NCBI RefSeq assembly: GCF_002259405.1
Contig: NZ_NPFW01000007.1
Coordinates: 620,001 to 684,000, forward strand
From: Rhodococcus sp. 14-2483-1-2
GTDB taxonomy: Bacteria; Actinomycetota; Actinomycetes; Mycobacteriales; Mycobacteriaceae
DNA: 64,000 nt
Direction of reading: 5' to 3'
The notes beneath the pieces are model-generated. The model made no database searches. It saw only the letters and a program-made list of their open reading frames with translations, and was not told the DNA's origin. Below are positions 43,230-51,782 of the stretch, piece after piece (positions within the stretch are counted from its first letter, which is position 1; each line of letters starts with the position of its first letter). The translations under genes were made by a program, and so were the position numbers.

Positions 43230-44540
43230 ATGAGGGAATACGTACGCTGGCTTGCTGCTCACGGGGTCATTCGGTTCGCGGCCAAACGAGCAGCGGCCGC
43301 GGGCGATCCGCAGGCGATGCTGGTGGCCGATCCGGCGACGCGGGCCAATCCGACGCCGGTCTACGAGAAGCTGCGCGCCACCGCACCGCTGGTGAAGACT
43401 CGGATCTCGAACATCACCGTGCATCACCGGGTGGCGTTCGACCTGCTGCGCTCTGACGACTTCCGCGTCACTCAGCTCGGTGCGACCCTTCCCGGTCCGA
43501 TGCGGTGGGTCGAGGAGCACACCAGATCCGGCGCACTGCACCCGATCCTGCCGCCCTCACTGCTCTCGGTCGAACCGCCTGACCACACCAGGTACCGCAA
43601 GCTGGTGTCCTCGGTCTTCACTGCCCGCGCGGTGAAGAAGATGCGCGATCAGGTGCAGGAAACGGCGGATGCTCTGCTCGACGAGCTGTCCGACGGCTCT
43701 CCGGTCGTCGACATCGTCGATCGCTATTGCGCGCGCCTGCCGGTCGCGGTCATCGGGCGCATCCTCGGCGTTCCCGAGGAGGAGAATCAACGAGTCCTCG
43801 AGTTCGGCGAGATGGCCGCACCCAGCCTCGACATCGGATTGTCGTGGTCCCAGTTCAAGCAGGTCGAGCGTGGGCTGATCGGGTTCGACGCCTGGCTCTC
43901 GGAGCACATCGCGGAGCTGCGCCGCAATCCCGGTGACGATCTGATGAGCCAGCTGATCGCCGCGAAGGACGAGGGCATCGGCCTCAACGACGAGGAGCTC
44001 AGGGCCACCGCAGGTTTGGTGTTGGCCGCAGGGTTCGAGACGACGGTCAATCTGCTCGGCAGCGGCATCCGACTGTTGCTCGACCATCCCGACCAACTGG
44101 CTGTGCTGCAACAGGATCCGTCGCACTGGCCCACCGCAGTCGACGAGATGCTGCGGATGGAGTCTCCCGTGCAGCTCACGGCCCGCATGGCCAAGCACGA
44201 CGTGGAGGTCGAGGGGGTGACGGTGCACGAGGGCAAGCTCGTCGTGCTGGTGCTGGCAGGCGCCAATCGGGATCCGCTGGTGTTCGAGGACCCCAATCGC
44301 TTCGACGTCACCCGCGCCAATGCCGGTAAGCACCTGTCGTTCTCGGGAGGGCGTCACTACTGCCTCGGTGCTGCACTCGCCAAGGCCGAATCGGAAGTGG
44401 GCCTCAAGACCTTGTTCGATCGGTTCCCTCACCTGCGGACGGCAGGCGAGGGAACCCGTCGCAACACCCGAGTCCTACACGGGTGGGCCACTCTCCCGGT
44501 GGATCTCGGCGAGCCGGCTACGACAACCGCAGGCCGGTAA
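43230..44540 (+). CDS. Cytochrome P450
   Basis: A 436-residue P450 monooxygenase. The I-helix oxygen-binding motif is AGFETT, the K-helix ExxR is EMLR, and the heme loop is FSGGRHYCLG with the cysteine ligand at C378. The sequence LLSVEPPDHTRYRKLVSSVFT is the usual C-helix region of bacterial P450s. It is soluble and needs a ferredoxin and a reductase, which are not encoded nearby. The substrate is unknown. It follows zmp1 by 33 bases in the same direction. Its 3' end overlaps the 3' end of ugpC on the other strand by 23 bases. Confidence 0.92.
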   Translation: MREYVRWLAAHGVIRFAAKRAAAAGDPQAMLVADPATRANPTPVYEKLRATAPLVKTRISNITVHHRVAFDLLRSDDFRVTQLGATLPGPMRWVEEHTRSGALHPILPPSLLSVEPPDHTRYRKLVSSVFTARAVKKMRDQVQETADALLDELSDGSPVVDIVDRYCARLPVAVIGRILGVPEEENQRVLEFGEMAAPSLDIGLSWSQFKQVERGLIGFDAWLSEHIAELRRNPGDDLMSQLIAAKDEGIGLNDEELRATAGLVLAAGFETTVNLLGSGIRLLLDHPDQLAVLQQDPSHWPTAVDEMLRMESPVQLTARMAKHDVEVEGVTVHEGKLVVLVLAGANRDPLVFEDPNRFDVTRANAGKHLSFSGGRHYCLGAALAKAESEVGLKTLFDRFPHLRTAGEGTRRNTRVLHGWATLPVDLGEPATTTAGR

Positions 44541-45597
44541 CGGAGTCGAAGAAGAACAGCTCGTCGAGCCGGGGCACCAGTCGAATCGTTTCGGCCAGTG
44601 CGATCGACAGCTTGCGATCGACTCGGACCGAGATTCGTCCGGATGTGGTGGTCCACCCGCCGGTCGTACTGGGTGCGGAAGCGTAGACGAACGATTCCGC
44701 GCCCAGTTCCTCGATCAGCTCGACGGTCAGTTGCAGGCCACTGCCGTCGCCCACCAGGTCCCACGATTCCGGTCGCACGCCGACAACGACGCGCTCGCCC
44801 GCCGCGGACGGGACGGGAATGCGCAACTCGCCGAGTACGGCCGCACCGTCGCGCACGGGGGCGTCGACGAGGTTCATGCCGGGTGATCCGATGAATCCCG
44901 CGACGAACGTGTTGACGGGATTGTCGTACAACTCCCGCGGAGCTGCGATCTGCTGCAGTTTGCCGTCGAGCAGTACCGCGACCCGGTCACCCATGGTCAT
45001 GGCCTCGACCTGATCGTGGGTGACGTACACCGTGGTGGTGCCCAATCGTCGCTGCAGACCGGCGATCTGGGCTCTGGTCGACACCCGCAACTTGGCGTCG
45101 AGGTTGGACAGCGGTTCGTCCATGCAGAACACCTTGGGCTGACGCACGATGGCGCGCCCCATGGCCACTCGCTGGCGCTGGCCGCCGGAGAGCTTGCCGG
45201 GTTTACGACCGAGCAGCGGCTCGAGCTCGAGCATCTTCGCCGCGTCGAGTACTCGTGCTGCGGTGTCGGACTTGCTCATTCCGGCATTGCGCAGCGCGAA
45301 GCCCATGTTGTCGCCGACGGTCATGTTGGGGTACAGCGCGTAGTTCTGAAACACCATCGCGACGTCCCTGGCCCGCGGTGCCAGCGAGGTGACGTCCACT
45401 CCGCCGATGTCGATGTGACCGCTTTCGACGGACTCGAGACCGGCGAGCATCCGCAGACTCGTCGACTTCCCGCAGCCCGAAGGTCCGACGAGAACGATGA
45501 ATTCACCGTCCGCGATGTCGAGTTCGAGGTTGTCGACAGCGAGCGAATCGGCACCCGGGTACCGGTGCGAGACACCGGCGTAGTGAACGGCGGCCAT
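44518..45597 (-). CDS. ugpC: Glycerophosphodiester ABC importer ATPase UgpC
   Basis: A 359-residue MalK/UgpC-type ATPase. Walker A is LVGPSGCGKSTSLRML (about residues 34-49), the signature is KLSGGQRQRVAMGRAI, Walker B is VFCMDEPLSNLDAKL and the switch is YVTHDQVEAMTM. The C-terminal regulatory OB-type domain (residues about 240-359) contains VVGVRPESWDLV. Gene order with ugpA, ugpE and ugpB matches the mycobacterial ugp operon. Its start shares one base with the ugpB stop (TAATG). The 3' end overlaps the P450 gene. Confidence 0.9.
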   Translation of the reverse strand: MAAVHYAGVSHRYPGADSLAVDNLELDIADGEFIVLVGPSGCGKSTSLRMLAGLESVESGHIDIGGVDVTSLAPRARDVAMVFQNYALYPNMTVGDNMGFALRNAGMSKSDTAARVLDAAKMLELEPLLGRKPGKLSGGQRQRVAMGRAIVRQPKVFCMDEPLSNLDAKLRVSTRAQIAGLQRRLGTTTVYVTHDQVEAMTMGDRVAVLLDGKLQQIAAPRELYDNPVNTFVAGFIGSPGMNLVDAPVRDGAAVLGELRIPVPSAAGERVVVGVRPESWDLVGDGSGLQLTVELIEELGAESFVYASAPSTTGGWTTTSGRISVRVDRKLSIALAETIRLVPRLDELFFFDSVTGLRLS

Positions 45598-46922
45598 TAC
45601 TTCGGCAGCTTCGGGGTGATCTGGCGGTCGATGATCTGCTGCAGTTGATCCGAAATGGACGCGAATGTCGTTGCGACATCGGCATTCTGCAGCGCGATCT
45701 GCTCGAGTCCACTACCGATGATCTTGTCGCCGCCGGGAACGAACACGCGGGCGTAATCCTGCGAGCGAGTCAGCGCCAGTTGGTCGACGGCCGTCTTCGC
45801 GTTGGGGTTCGCCTCGAGGAATGCAATCTCCGACGGGTCCTGCTGCGCAGACTTGCGGACCGGCATGTAGCCGGTGTTCTGCGAGAAGTAGGCGGTGTTG
45901 GCACCGTTGGTGACGAAGTCGATGAACTTGAGTGCGTTCACCTTTCGCTCGTCCGAGATCTTCGCCGGGATGGCGAGGCCGGCACCACCGGTGGGGCAGC
46001 CGGGGGTGCCGTCGGTAGCCGGCAGGAAGGCAGTCCCGAACTCGAACGCGGCTCCGGCCTTGATGGTGGACAGGTCGCCGGTGGAGGCGATGGTGGACGC
46101 GAGGATGCCCGCGGCGAAGTCGTTGGCGATGTCGTTGGACACCGCTGCGTACTTCTTCGTGTGAATCATGTCCTGCAGGAACTTGCCTGCAGCAATGGTA
46201 TTGGGGTCGTCGAACTTCAGCTCGAACTGGTCGGAGTACGACCCGTCGAACGTCCAGATCGGTCCCTCGAACGTCCATCCGAGGTAGTCGACGGCATTAC
46301 CCCAGCCGTGGGCGAGCTTGCCGTCTCCGACGACGGCCTGGATGCGCGGGCCCCATTCGTCGAATTCCTGCCAGGTGGCCGGTCCGCGATCGGGCAGTCC
46401 GGCCTGCTGCCAGACGGCCTTGTTGTAGTAGAACAGCGGCGTCGAGCGCGCGTACGGCAATGCCCAGTGGCTGCCGTTCCAGTTGTAGTCGGCCAGCAGC
46501 GAATCCACGTAATCGGACTGGTCGACGCCTGCTGCGGAGAAGTGCTTGTCCAGTGGCTCGATCGCCCCGGTGAGCGCGTAGTTGAACCACCAGACGTCCG
46601 AGAGCACGACCACGTCGGGCACGTCGTTGCCGGAGAGCGCCGCGTTGAACTTCTGCGACACCTCCTCGTAGTTCTTGCCGCCGTCGATGAGATTGACCGT
46701 CAGGCCGGGGTTCTCGGCCTGGAAGCGCGAGATCAGTTCCTTCTCGAATTCCTGGGACTTGCCCGGGTGGTTCGACCAGAAGTTGATGGTGTTCGCATCG
46801 CCTTCGACAGCCTCGCCGCCCGACCCGCCCGATCCGGGGCCGCTGCACGCCGCGAGGGCTGCGGCGGCCGCAGCTGCGCCGGTGAGCGTGAGGAAGCCAC
46901 GCCGATTGATGATGTGTGCCAT
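45597..46922 (-). CDS. ugpB: Glycerophosphodiester-binding lipoprotein UgpB
   Basis: A 441-residue family-1 solute-binding protein. The N-terminus has twin arginines (NRRGFLTLTG) followed by alanines and the lipobox LAAC, so it may use Tat export before lipidation. The mature protein shows INFWSNHPGKSQEFEKELISRFQ, LSDVWWFNYAL and GGAGLAIPAKISDERKVNALKFIDF, as in UgpB proteins that bind glycerophosphocholine or related ligands. The ATG at 46922 is preceded by GGAG. It follows the permease genes and is coupled to ugpC. Confidence 0.87.
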   Translation of the reverse strand: MAHIINRRGFLTLTGAAAAAAALAACSGPGSGGSGGEAVEGDANTINFWSNHPGKSQEFEKELISRFQAENPGLTVNLIDGGKNYEEVSQKFNAALSGNDVPDVVVLSDVWWFNYALTGAIEPLDKHFSAAGVDQSDYVDSLLADYNWNGSHWALPYARSTPLFYYNKAVWQQAGLPDRGPATWQEFDEWGPRIQAVVGDGKLAHGWGNAVDYLGWTFEGPIWTFDGSYSDQFELKFDDPNTIAAGKFLQDMIHTKKYAAVSNDIANDFAAGILASTIASTGDLSTIKAGAAFEFGTAFLPATDGTPGCPTGGAGLAIPAKISDERKVNALKFIDFVTNGANTAYFSQNTGYMPVRKSAQQDPSEIAFLEANPNAKTAVDQLALTRSQDYARVFVPGGDKIIGSGLEQIALQNADVATTFASISDQLQQIIDRQITPKLPK

Positions 46923-46950
46923 GGTGTTCGACTCCTGATAGTGAGGTGAA

Positions 46951-47841
46951 TCAGCCCTTGACCGCACCGGAGGTGAGGCCCTTGATCATGTGGCGTTGCA
47001 GGACGAGAAAGACGAGAAGGATCGGCAGAATGGTCAGCACCGTCGCGGCCATCACCGCGCCCCAGTTGGTGTAGCCCTCGCTGTTCTGGAGCAGCGTCAA
47101 CCCGACCGGAAGCGGTGCGACCGACGAGTCGTCGGACATCAGGAACGGCCAGAGGTATTCGTTCCATTCGGTGACGATCGTGATGATGGCGAAGGCCACC
47201 ATGGTCGGGCCCGACAGCGGCAGGATCACCCGGAACATCAGCCGTACCGGTCCGGCACCGTCCATACGCGCGGCTTCGATGATCTCCGGCGGCAGCGACA
47301 GGAAGTGGTTGCGCATCAGGAAGGTACCGAAGGCGACGCCTGCCAGCGGAATGATGATGCCCTGGAACGAATTCCGCCAGCCCAACTCGGAGATGAGCGA
47401 GTAGTTGGAGATGACGGTGATCTGGTTGGGCACCATCAGCGCGGCGATGATGACGAGAAAGACGATGTTCTTGCCAGGGAAGCGCAGGAACACCAGACCG
47501 TAGGCGCTGAGGACCCCGAGAACGAACTTGATGGACGACACGGCCGTGGTGATGATGATGGAGTTGCGCAGATAGGTGAAGAACGGCACCTCCGTCGTCG
47601 CCTCGTCGTAGTTCTGCGGATGAAACACGCTGGGCCACCACGTGACCGGCTGCACGTAGATGTCCGGTCGATCCTTGAACGAGGTGATCAGGATCCAGAA
47701 CAGTGGCAGCCCGATCATCAGCAGGACGGCGACCATGGCTGCGTAACCGAGGATGTTCGCGCTTCGGCGCGTGCGCTGCGGGTCGCGACCACGCGAAACC
47801 TTCTCCGGCACTGCTGCATCGGGCTTGCTCACCAAGGTCAT
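46951..47841 (-). CDS. ugpE: ABC importer permease UgpE
   Basis: A 296-residue permease with six helices. The EAA loop is PPEIIEAARMDGAGPVRLMFRVILPLSGP (about residues 186-214). The helix VAVLLMIGLPLFWILITSFKD opens the family core. It is the MalG/UgpE-type partner of UgpA. It overlaps ugpA by four bases and is followed by ugpB after 28 bases. Confidence 0.9.
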   Translation of the reverse strand: MTLVSKPDAAVPEKVSRGRDPQRTRRSANILGYAAMVAVLLMIGLPLFWILITSFKDRPDIYVQPVTWWPSVFHPQNYDEATTEVPFFTYLRNSIIITTAVSSIKFVLGVLSAYGLVFLRFPGKNIVFLVIIAALMVPNQITVISNYSLISELGWRNSFQGIIIPLAGVAFGTFLMRNHFLSLPPEIIEAARMDGAGPVRLMFRVILPLSGPTMVAFAIITIVTEWNEYLWPFLMSDDSSVAPLPVGLTLLQNSEGYTNWGAVMAATVLTILPILLVFLVLQRHMIKGLTSGAVKG

Positions 47842-48770
47842 CGCTGATCGTCCCGATCCATGATTCGTACCTGCACGAGAGTGACGATCAACAGCACGAG
47901 GAACAGGATCGTCGCGACGGTGGCGCCGTAGCCGGCCCGGAAGTTGCGGAACGTCTCCTCGTAGACCTGGTAGACCATCGTTGTGGTGCCGGTGCCCAGC
48001 GGGCCGCCGCGCGTCATGACGTTGATGATGTCGAAGACCTGGAGCGAATTGAGCAGCACCGTGATCGACAGGAAGAACGTCGTCGGACGTAGTTGCGGCA
48101 GAAGCACTTTGCGGAAGGTGGTCCAGCGACTCGCCTGATCGATCTCGGCCGCCTCCATCAGCTCCTTACGCACGCCCTGCAGGGCCGCGAGGTAGATGAC
48201 GAAGGTGTAGCCCAGGTTCTTCCACAGGTACGTCACGGTGATCATGACCATCGCCCACGTGGGGTCCTGATAGAAGTCAGGAACCGTGCCGAGACCGAAG
48301 CGTCGCATCAGGTCCTGGACCAGCCCGAAGTTGGGGTCGAAGACGAACTGGAACGCGATGCCGATCGCCGCGCCGGAGATGACGTACGGGGCGAAGACGG
48401 CGGAGCGAACGAAGTTGCGGCCCCTGAGCTTTCGATCGAGCAGCAGCGCGAGCACCAGGCCGAGAACCAGTGAGCCCACCACTGCGGCGACCGTGAACAC
48501 GACGGTGTTGCCGACGATCTGCCAGGTGTCCTCGCGGGAGGCCCACTCGCGGTAGTTGTCGAAGCCGACGAACGTGGAGGTGGGCGAGGACAGGTTCCAG
48601 TCGAAGAACGAGAACTGGAAGTTCTCCACCAGCGGCCGATAGGTGAACACGCCCAGCAGAACCAGGTTGGGGCCCACCAGAATCAGGAAGAGCGCGTAAT
48701 CGGTCCACGGCCGCGAGAAGAAACGCTTCTCGCGTGCCCTGGGCAGCACTCGTTCGGTTGTTGCACTCAC
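47838..48770 (-). CDS. ugpA: ABC importer permease UgpA
   Basis: A 310-residue permease with six helices. The first is YALFLILVGPNLVLLGVFTY, and the EAA loop is RKELMEAAEIDQASRWTTFRKVLLPQLRP. This is the MalF/UgpA type. It is the first gene of ugpAEBC, starting with GTG at 48770 just after a promoter that carries a PHO-box-like direct repeat. Confidence 0.9.
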   Translation of the reverse strand: MSATTERVLPRAREKRFFSRPWTDYALFLILVGPNLVLLGVFTYRPLVENFQFSFFDWNLSSPTSTFVGFDNYREWASREDTWQIVGNTVVFTVAAVVGSLVLGLVLALLLDRKLRGRNFVRSAVFAPYVISGAAIGIAFQFVFDPNFGLVQDLMRRFGLGTVPDFYQDPTWAMVMITVTYLWKNLGYTFVIYLAALQGVRKELMEAAEIDQASRWTTFRKVLLPQLRPTTFFLSITVLLNSLQVFDIINVMTRGGPLGTGTTTMVYQVYEETFRNFRAGYGATVATILFLVLLIVTLVQVRIMDRDDQR

Positions 48771-48791
48771 CGCGAGGACTGTGCTCAGCCT

Positions 48792-48820
48792 CGGCTAACG
48801 AACGGTGAACTGAGCGTCAA
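48792..48820 (-). promoter_or_regulatory. ugp promoter with PHO-box-like direct repeat
   Basis: On the minus strand TTGACG (48815-48820) and TAGCCG (48792-48797) are spaced by 17 bases. Within the spacer and -10 lie GTTCACC (48804-48810) and GTTAGCC (48793-48799), whose starts are 11 bases apart, the spacing of PhoP-type PHO boxes. This fits control of glycerophosphodiester uptake by phosphate starvation. Confidence 0.5.
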
Positions 48821-48858
48821 CGTCTCCCGTCGCGCAAACCAACCTATGTGAAGCCGCT

Positions 48859-49767
48859 CTAGCGGTTCCAGTCTCCGAGTCCGTCGGATCCACTGAGGGT
48901 GCCGCCGTCGGTGTTGACGACGATGACGGGGTCGCCCTTCTGGGCGTTCTCGAAGAACCACTTGCCGTCTTCGGTGCTGACGTTGAGGCAGCCGTGCGAG
49001 GCGTTGGAGTAGCCCTGCTGTGCTTCCGACCACGGAGCCGCGTGCACGAAGATGCCGCTGTAGGAGATGCGCGTCGCGTATTCGACGTACGTGCGGTAGC
49101 CCTCCTCGGAGTCCACGGGGACGCCGTAGGTGGACGAGTCCATGTACATGTCGCGGAACCGCTCGCCGACGATGTAGGTGCCGTTGGGGGTTTCGTGTCC
49201 GACCTTGCCCATCGAGGTGGGCATGGTCCTGACGACCTCGCCGTTGCGGGTGACGGTGATCTGCTTGGTGTTGTCGTCGGCCGTGGTGATGATCGAGTCG
49301 CCGGTGGAGAATTCGGCTTTCGCTCCGCCCGCCTCGACGGTCACCTGGGTGTGCGCCGGGTAGAACTCGTTCGGCAGCCACCGCACCTGGGTGTCGTTGA
49401 TCCAGTAGAAGTGGCCGTCGACGGACGGGTTCGTCGTGACGCGGATGGCCCGCAGTGCGGCATCACGATCGCCGATCGCCTCGTCGAAGCGGATGGCGAT
49501 GGGCTGCGCAACTCCGACGACCTCGCCGCCGGACGGGCTGATGCTGGGATCGGCGAAGTTCGCCGGTGCGAGCTGCGGGACGAGCTGTTGCGGAGCGGGT
49601 GCAGCCGGATCCGAGGACCCCGGCAGGCCGGGAATGGAGATGTCGGGCCCGCCCGGCCACAGCGGAGCGGCCTGCGCCGAACCGAATGCGGCGGATGCAG
49701 CAAGGGCTGTACCTGCAAGGATCGCGCCGATACGGGCGAATCTGCGTGTGCGAACCGGTGATGCCAT
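48859..49767 (-). CDS. L,D-transpeptidase
   Basis: A 302-residue exported cell-wall enzyme. A signal peptide (RFARIGAILAGTALAASAAFGSAQAA) is followed by an Ig-like domain (about residues 75-165) and a YkuD catalytic domain (about 170-290). The catalytic motif is intact: FVHAAPWSEAQQGYSNASHGCLNVS, with the active cysteine at about C260. It crosslinks peptidoglycan through 3-3 bonds. The protein lacks the lipobox of some mycobacterial Ldt enzymes. The ATG at 49767 begins the signal peptide; the open frame further upstream is antisense to the glycosyltransferase gene. Confidence 0.92.
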   Translation of the reverse strand: MASPVRTRRFARIGAILAGTALAASAAFGSAQAAPLWPGGPDISIPGLPGSSDPAAPAPQQLVPQLAPANFADPSISPSGGEVVGVAQPIAIRFDEAIGDRDAALRAIRVTTNPSVDGHFYWINDTQVRWLPNEFYPAHTQVTVEAGGAKAEFSTGDSIITTADDNTKQITVTRNGEVVRTMPTSMGKVGHETPNGTYIVGERFRDMYMDSSTYGVPVDSEEGYRTYVEYATRISYSGIFVHAAPWSEAQQGYSNASHGCLNVSTEDGKWFFENAQKGDPVIVVNTDGGTLSGSDGLGDWNR

Positions 49768-50064
49768 GTAATCCGACCATCCTTCGTGCTGCGTCGCGAT
49801 GCCCACCGACAGAGCTGTGCGTGAGCAAAGCCCATTAACACATACCGCCCCGACATTTGCTAATCGGATATTTCCGAAACGGACGAAAGAAACCGCGAGT
49901 ACGAGTATCTTCCCGCAACCGGTCCCGAGCGCTGTCACTGCAGGTCGGTCCACATGTGTCGGCTGCCGGGGAATGGGTATGTGCGACGGGAGCACATCCC
50001 GTCCAGACACCGGCGGTTTCCGAAACGGACTCTTCCGACGTCCGGTGTCCGAAAAGGGTGGACC
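49768..50064. other. Divergent intergenic region with a 14-bp direct repeat
   Basis: About 297 bases between the L,D-transpeptidase (leftward) and the glycosyltransferase operon (rightward). TTTCCGAAACGGAC occurs twice (49871-49884 and 50017-50030), 146 bases apart; its core TCCG-AAA-CGGA is an inverted repeat. The second copy is 35 bases before the operon start, placing it near the promoter. No small gene or clear riboswitch was recognised. Confidence 0.5.
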
Positions 50065-50790
50065 GTGATCTCCGATGCTTTCCCCCGTACCCCAGTCAGC
50101 CACATCGTCGTCGTCGTACCGGCGCACAACGAGCAGGATCTGCTCGACGCCTGCCTGACCGCCCTGGCGCGAGCGCAGCGCCGCGTCATGGACGCGGCCT
50201 CGGTGTCCGTCTCGACGATCGTCGTGCTCGATGCGTGCACCGACGACTCCGTGCGCATCGCGGCACGTCACCCGTCCGTGTCGGCGATCGAGGTGATGCA
50301 TCGCAACGTCGGAGCGGCCAGAGCCGCCGGATTCTCGTGCGGCTCCCGAGACGGCGGTCGACTCGACGCCACCTGGTTCGCCACCACCGATGCCGACACC
50401 CGGGTGGGTGAGGACTGGCTGCTCGGCCATCTACGGCATGCCGCCGAGGGCGCTCGAGCAGTGGCCGGAACGGTGGCGGTCGATTTCGAGGGCCACGTCG
50501 AGGACAACCTCGGGTTGCGAACCTCGTACGACGCGCACTACCGACACGAGTTCGGCCACCCCCACGTGCACGGTGCCAACCTCGGTGTCCGAGCGGCGGA
50601 GTACCTCGCCGTCGGCGGGTTCGGACCACTGGCCACCGGCGAGGACCACGATCTGGTCCGACGACTCGAGCTCGGCGGCATCGAGTGCCGTCGGGTGTGC
50701 GACATTCCGGTCACGACATCGGGTCGACTGCGCGGTAGAGCGCCCGACGGCATGGCCGGATTCCTACGTGCTCTGGAGGCCACCGCATGA
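50065..50790 (+). CDS. Family 2 glycosyltransferase
   Basis: A 241-residue GT-A fold glycosyltransferase with no membrane helix. The start of the fold is HIVVVVPAHNEQDLLDACLTAL, a further family segment is HRNVGAARAAGF, and the metal-binding D-x-D is in WFATTDADTRV (about residues 110-120). The segment HGANLGVRAAEYLAVGGF and GEDHDLVRRLE are the acceptor-side and catalytic-base motifs (ED/H) of family 2. The GTG at 50065 has AAGGG six bases upstream. It is the first of four genes that each overlap the next by a few bases. The donor and acceptor are unknown. Confidence 0.88.
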   Translation: MISDAFPRTPVSHIVVVVPAHNEQDLLDACLTALARAQRRVMDAASVSVSTIVVLDACTDDSVRIAARHPSVSAIEVMHRNVGAARAAGFSCGSRDGGRLDATWFATTDADTRVGEDWLLGHLRHAAEGARAVAGTVAVDFEGHVEDNLGLRTSYDAHYRHEFGHPHVHGANLGVRAAEYLAVGGFGPLATGEDHDLVRRLELGGIECRRVCDIPVTTSGRLRGRAPDGMAGFLRALEATA

Positions 50791-51782
50791 GCGAAACCGA
50801 TTTTCTCGAGTCCACCGGCCGCGCAGACATCGACACCGGGCTGCGCAACGCGTTCTTGGCCTTCGAGGCGGACGGTCGTCTCGATCTGGCGCTGCCCGGC
50901 TCGGGATACACCGACCTGCGCTGGCAGTCGCTCGCCGCCCTGAGCCGTCACAACACGGTGCTGGGCCGGTGGTCCGAAGCACATACCGACGCGATCGCCA
51001 TCCTGCACGAACTCGACGGTCCGACGCCGCAGCGCGGGCAGATCTGGGGAGTGTGGGCTGCGGAACCGCCCGCGCCGATTCTCGAAGCAGTGCTGGAGGA
51101 CTCGGGCTGGGTTCTCACCGGAACGAAGCCGTGGTGCTCGGGTGCGTCACTGTGCACGCATGCTCTCGTCACCGCGCGCGTGGAGGGCAGTCCGCGGCTG
51201 TTCGCCGTCGATCTGACGCATCCGGGCGCAACTCCGGTACCGAACACGTGGCATGCGGTGGGGATGAGCGAGAGCGATTCCGGCTCGGTTGCATTCGACA
51301 GCGTCCCGGCCGTTGCGGTCGGTGGACCGACCGACTACCTGACTCGGCCGGGCTTCTGGCACGGGGCCATCGGAGTGTCTGCAGCTTGGTTCGGGAGCGC
51401 GTGCGCGGTGGCGGACACGCTTCATGCCGCCGTCCGCGACAGGCCGGACCCGCACCGCGCCGCGCATCTCGGTGCCATCGCAGCGGCACTCGGTGCGGCC
51501 TCGAGCGCGCTGACCACCGCTGCCGCCGAGGTGGACGCGGATCCGTTCGACCGCTCCGGTCGAGCCCGAACCCGAGCCCGCATCGTGCGGGCAGTGGTCG
51601 AGGACGCGGCGACTCAGTGCATCGACCGCGTCGGTCGCGCTCTCGGTGCCGGCCCGCTGTGCAGCGATGCCGAGCACGCGCGGCGCGTCGCCGATCTCAC
51701 CGTCTATCTGAGGCAGAGCCACGCCGAACGCGATCTCGAAGCGCTCGGGCACGACATCGCCGAGGAGGACAACCCATGGTAG
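50787..51782 (+). CDS. Acyl-CoA-dehydrogenase-like flavoprotein
   Basis: A 331-residue protein with the acyl-CoA dehydrogenase outline: an N-terminal helical part, the beta-domain signature ILEAVLEDSGWVLTGTKPWCSGASLCTHALVTARVEG (residues about 92-130), and a helical end. It is shorter than FadE enzymes (about 385). It lacks the C-terminal YEGT glutamate motif and instead ends RQSHAERDLEALGHD, so ordinary beta-oxidation chemistry is unlikely. It overlaps the glycosyltransferase gene by ATGA and the deacetylase gene by a few bases. It probably oxidises an intermediate of the pathway made by this operon. Confidence 0.82.
   Translation: MSETDFLESTGRADIDTGLRNAFLAFEADGRLDLALPGSGYTDLRWQSLAALSRHNTVLGRWSEAHTDAIAILHELDGPTPQRGQIWGVWAAEPPAPILEAVLEDSGWVLTGTKPWCSGASLCTHALVTARVEGSPRLFAVDLTHPGATPVPNTWHAVGMSESDSGSVAFDSVPAVAVGGPTDYLTRPGFWHGAIGVSAAWFGSACAVADTLHAAVRDRPDPHRAAHLGAIAAALGAASSALTTAAAEVDADPFDRSGRARTRARIVRAVVEDAATQCIDRVGRALGAGPLCSDAEHARRVADLTVYLRQSHAERDLEALGHDIAEEDNPW

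Noticed and set aside
49885-50016. Riboswitch in front of the glycosyltransferase operon
   Set aside because: I looked for a c-di-AMP or cobalamin riboswitch pattern because of the long leader and nearby cell-wall gene, but no conserved core could be matched.
49768-50430. A 221-codon N-terminal extension of the L,D-transpeptidase
   Set aside because: It overlaps the glycosyltransferase gene on the other strand, and the signal peptide begins exactly at 49767.
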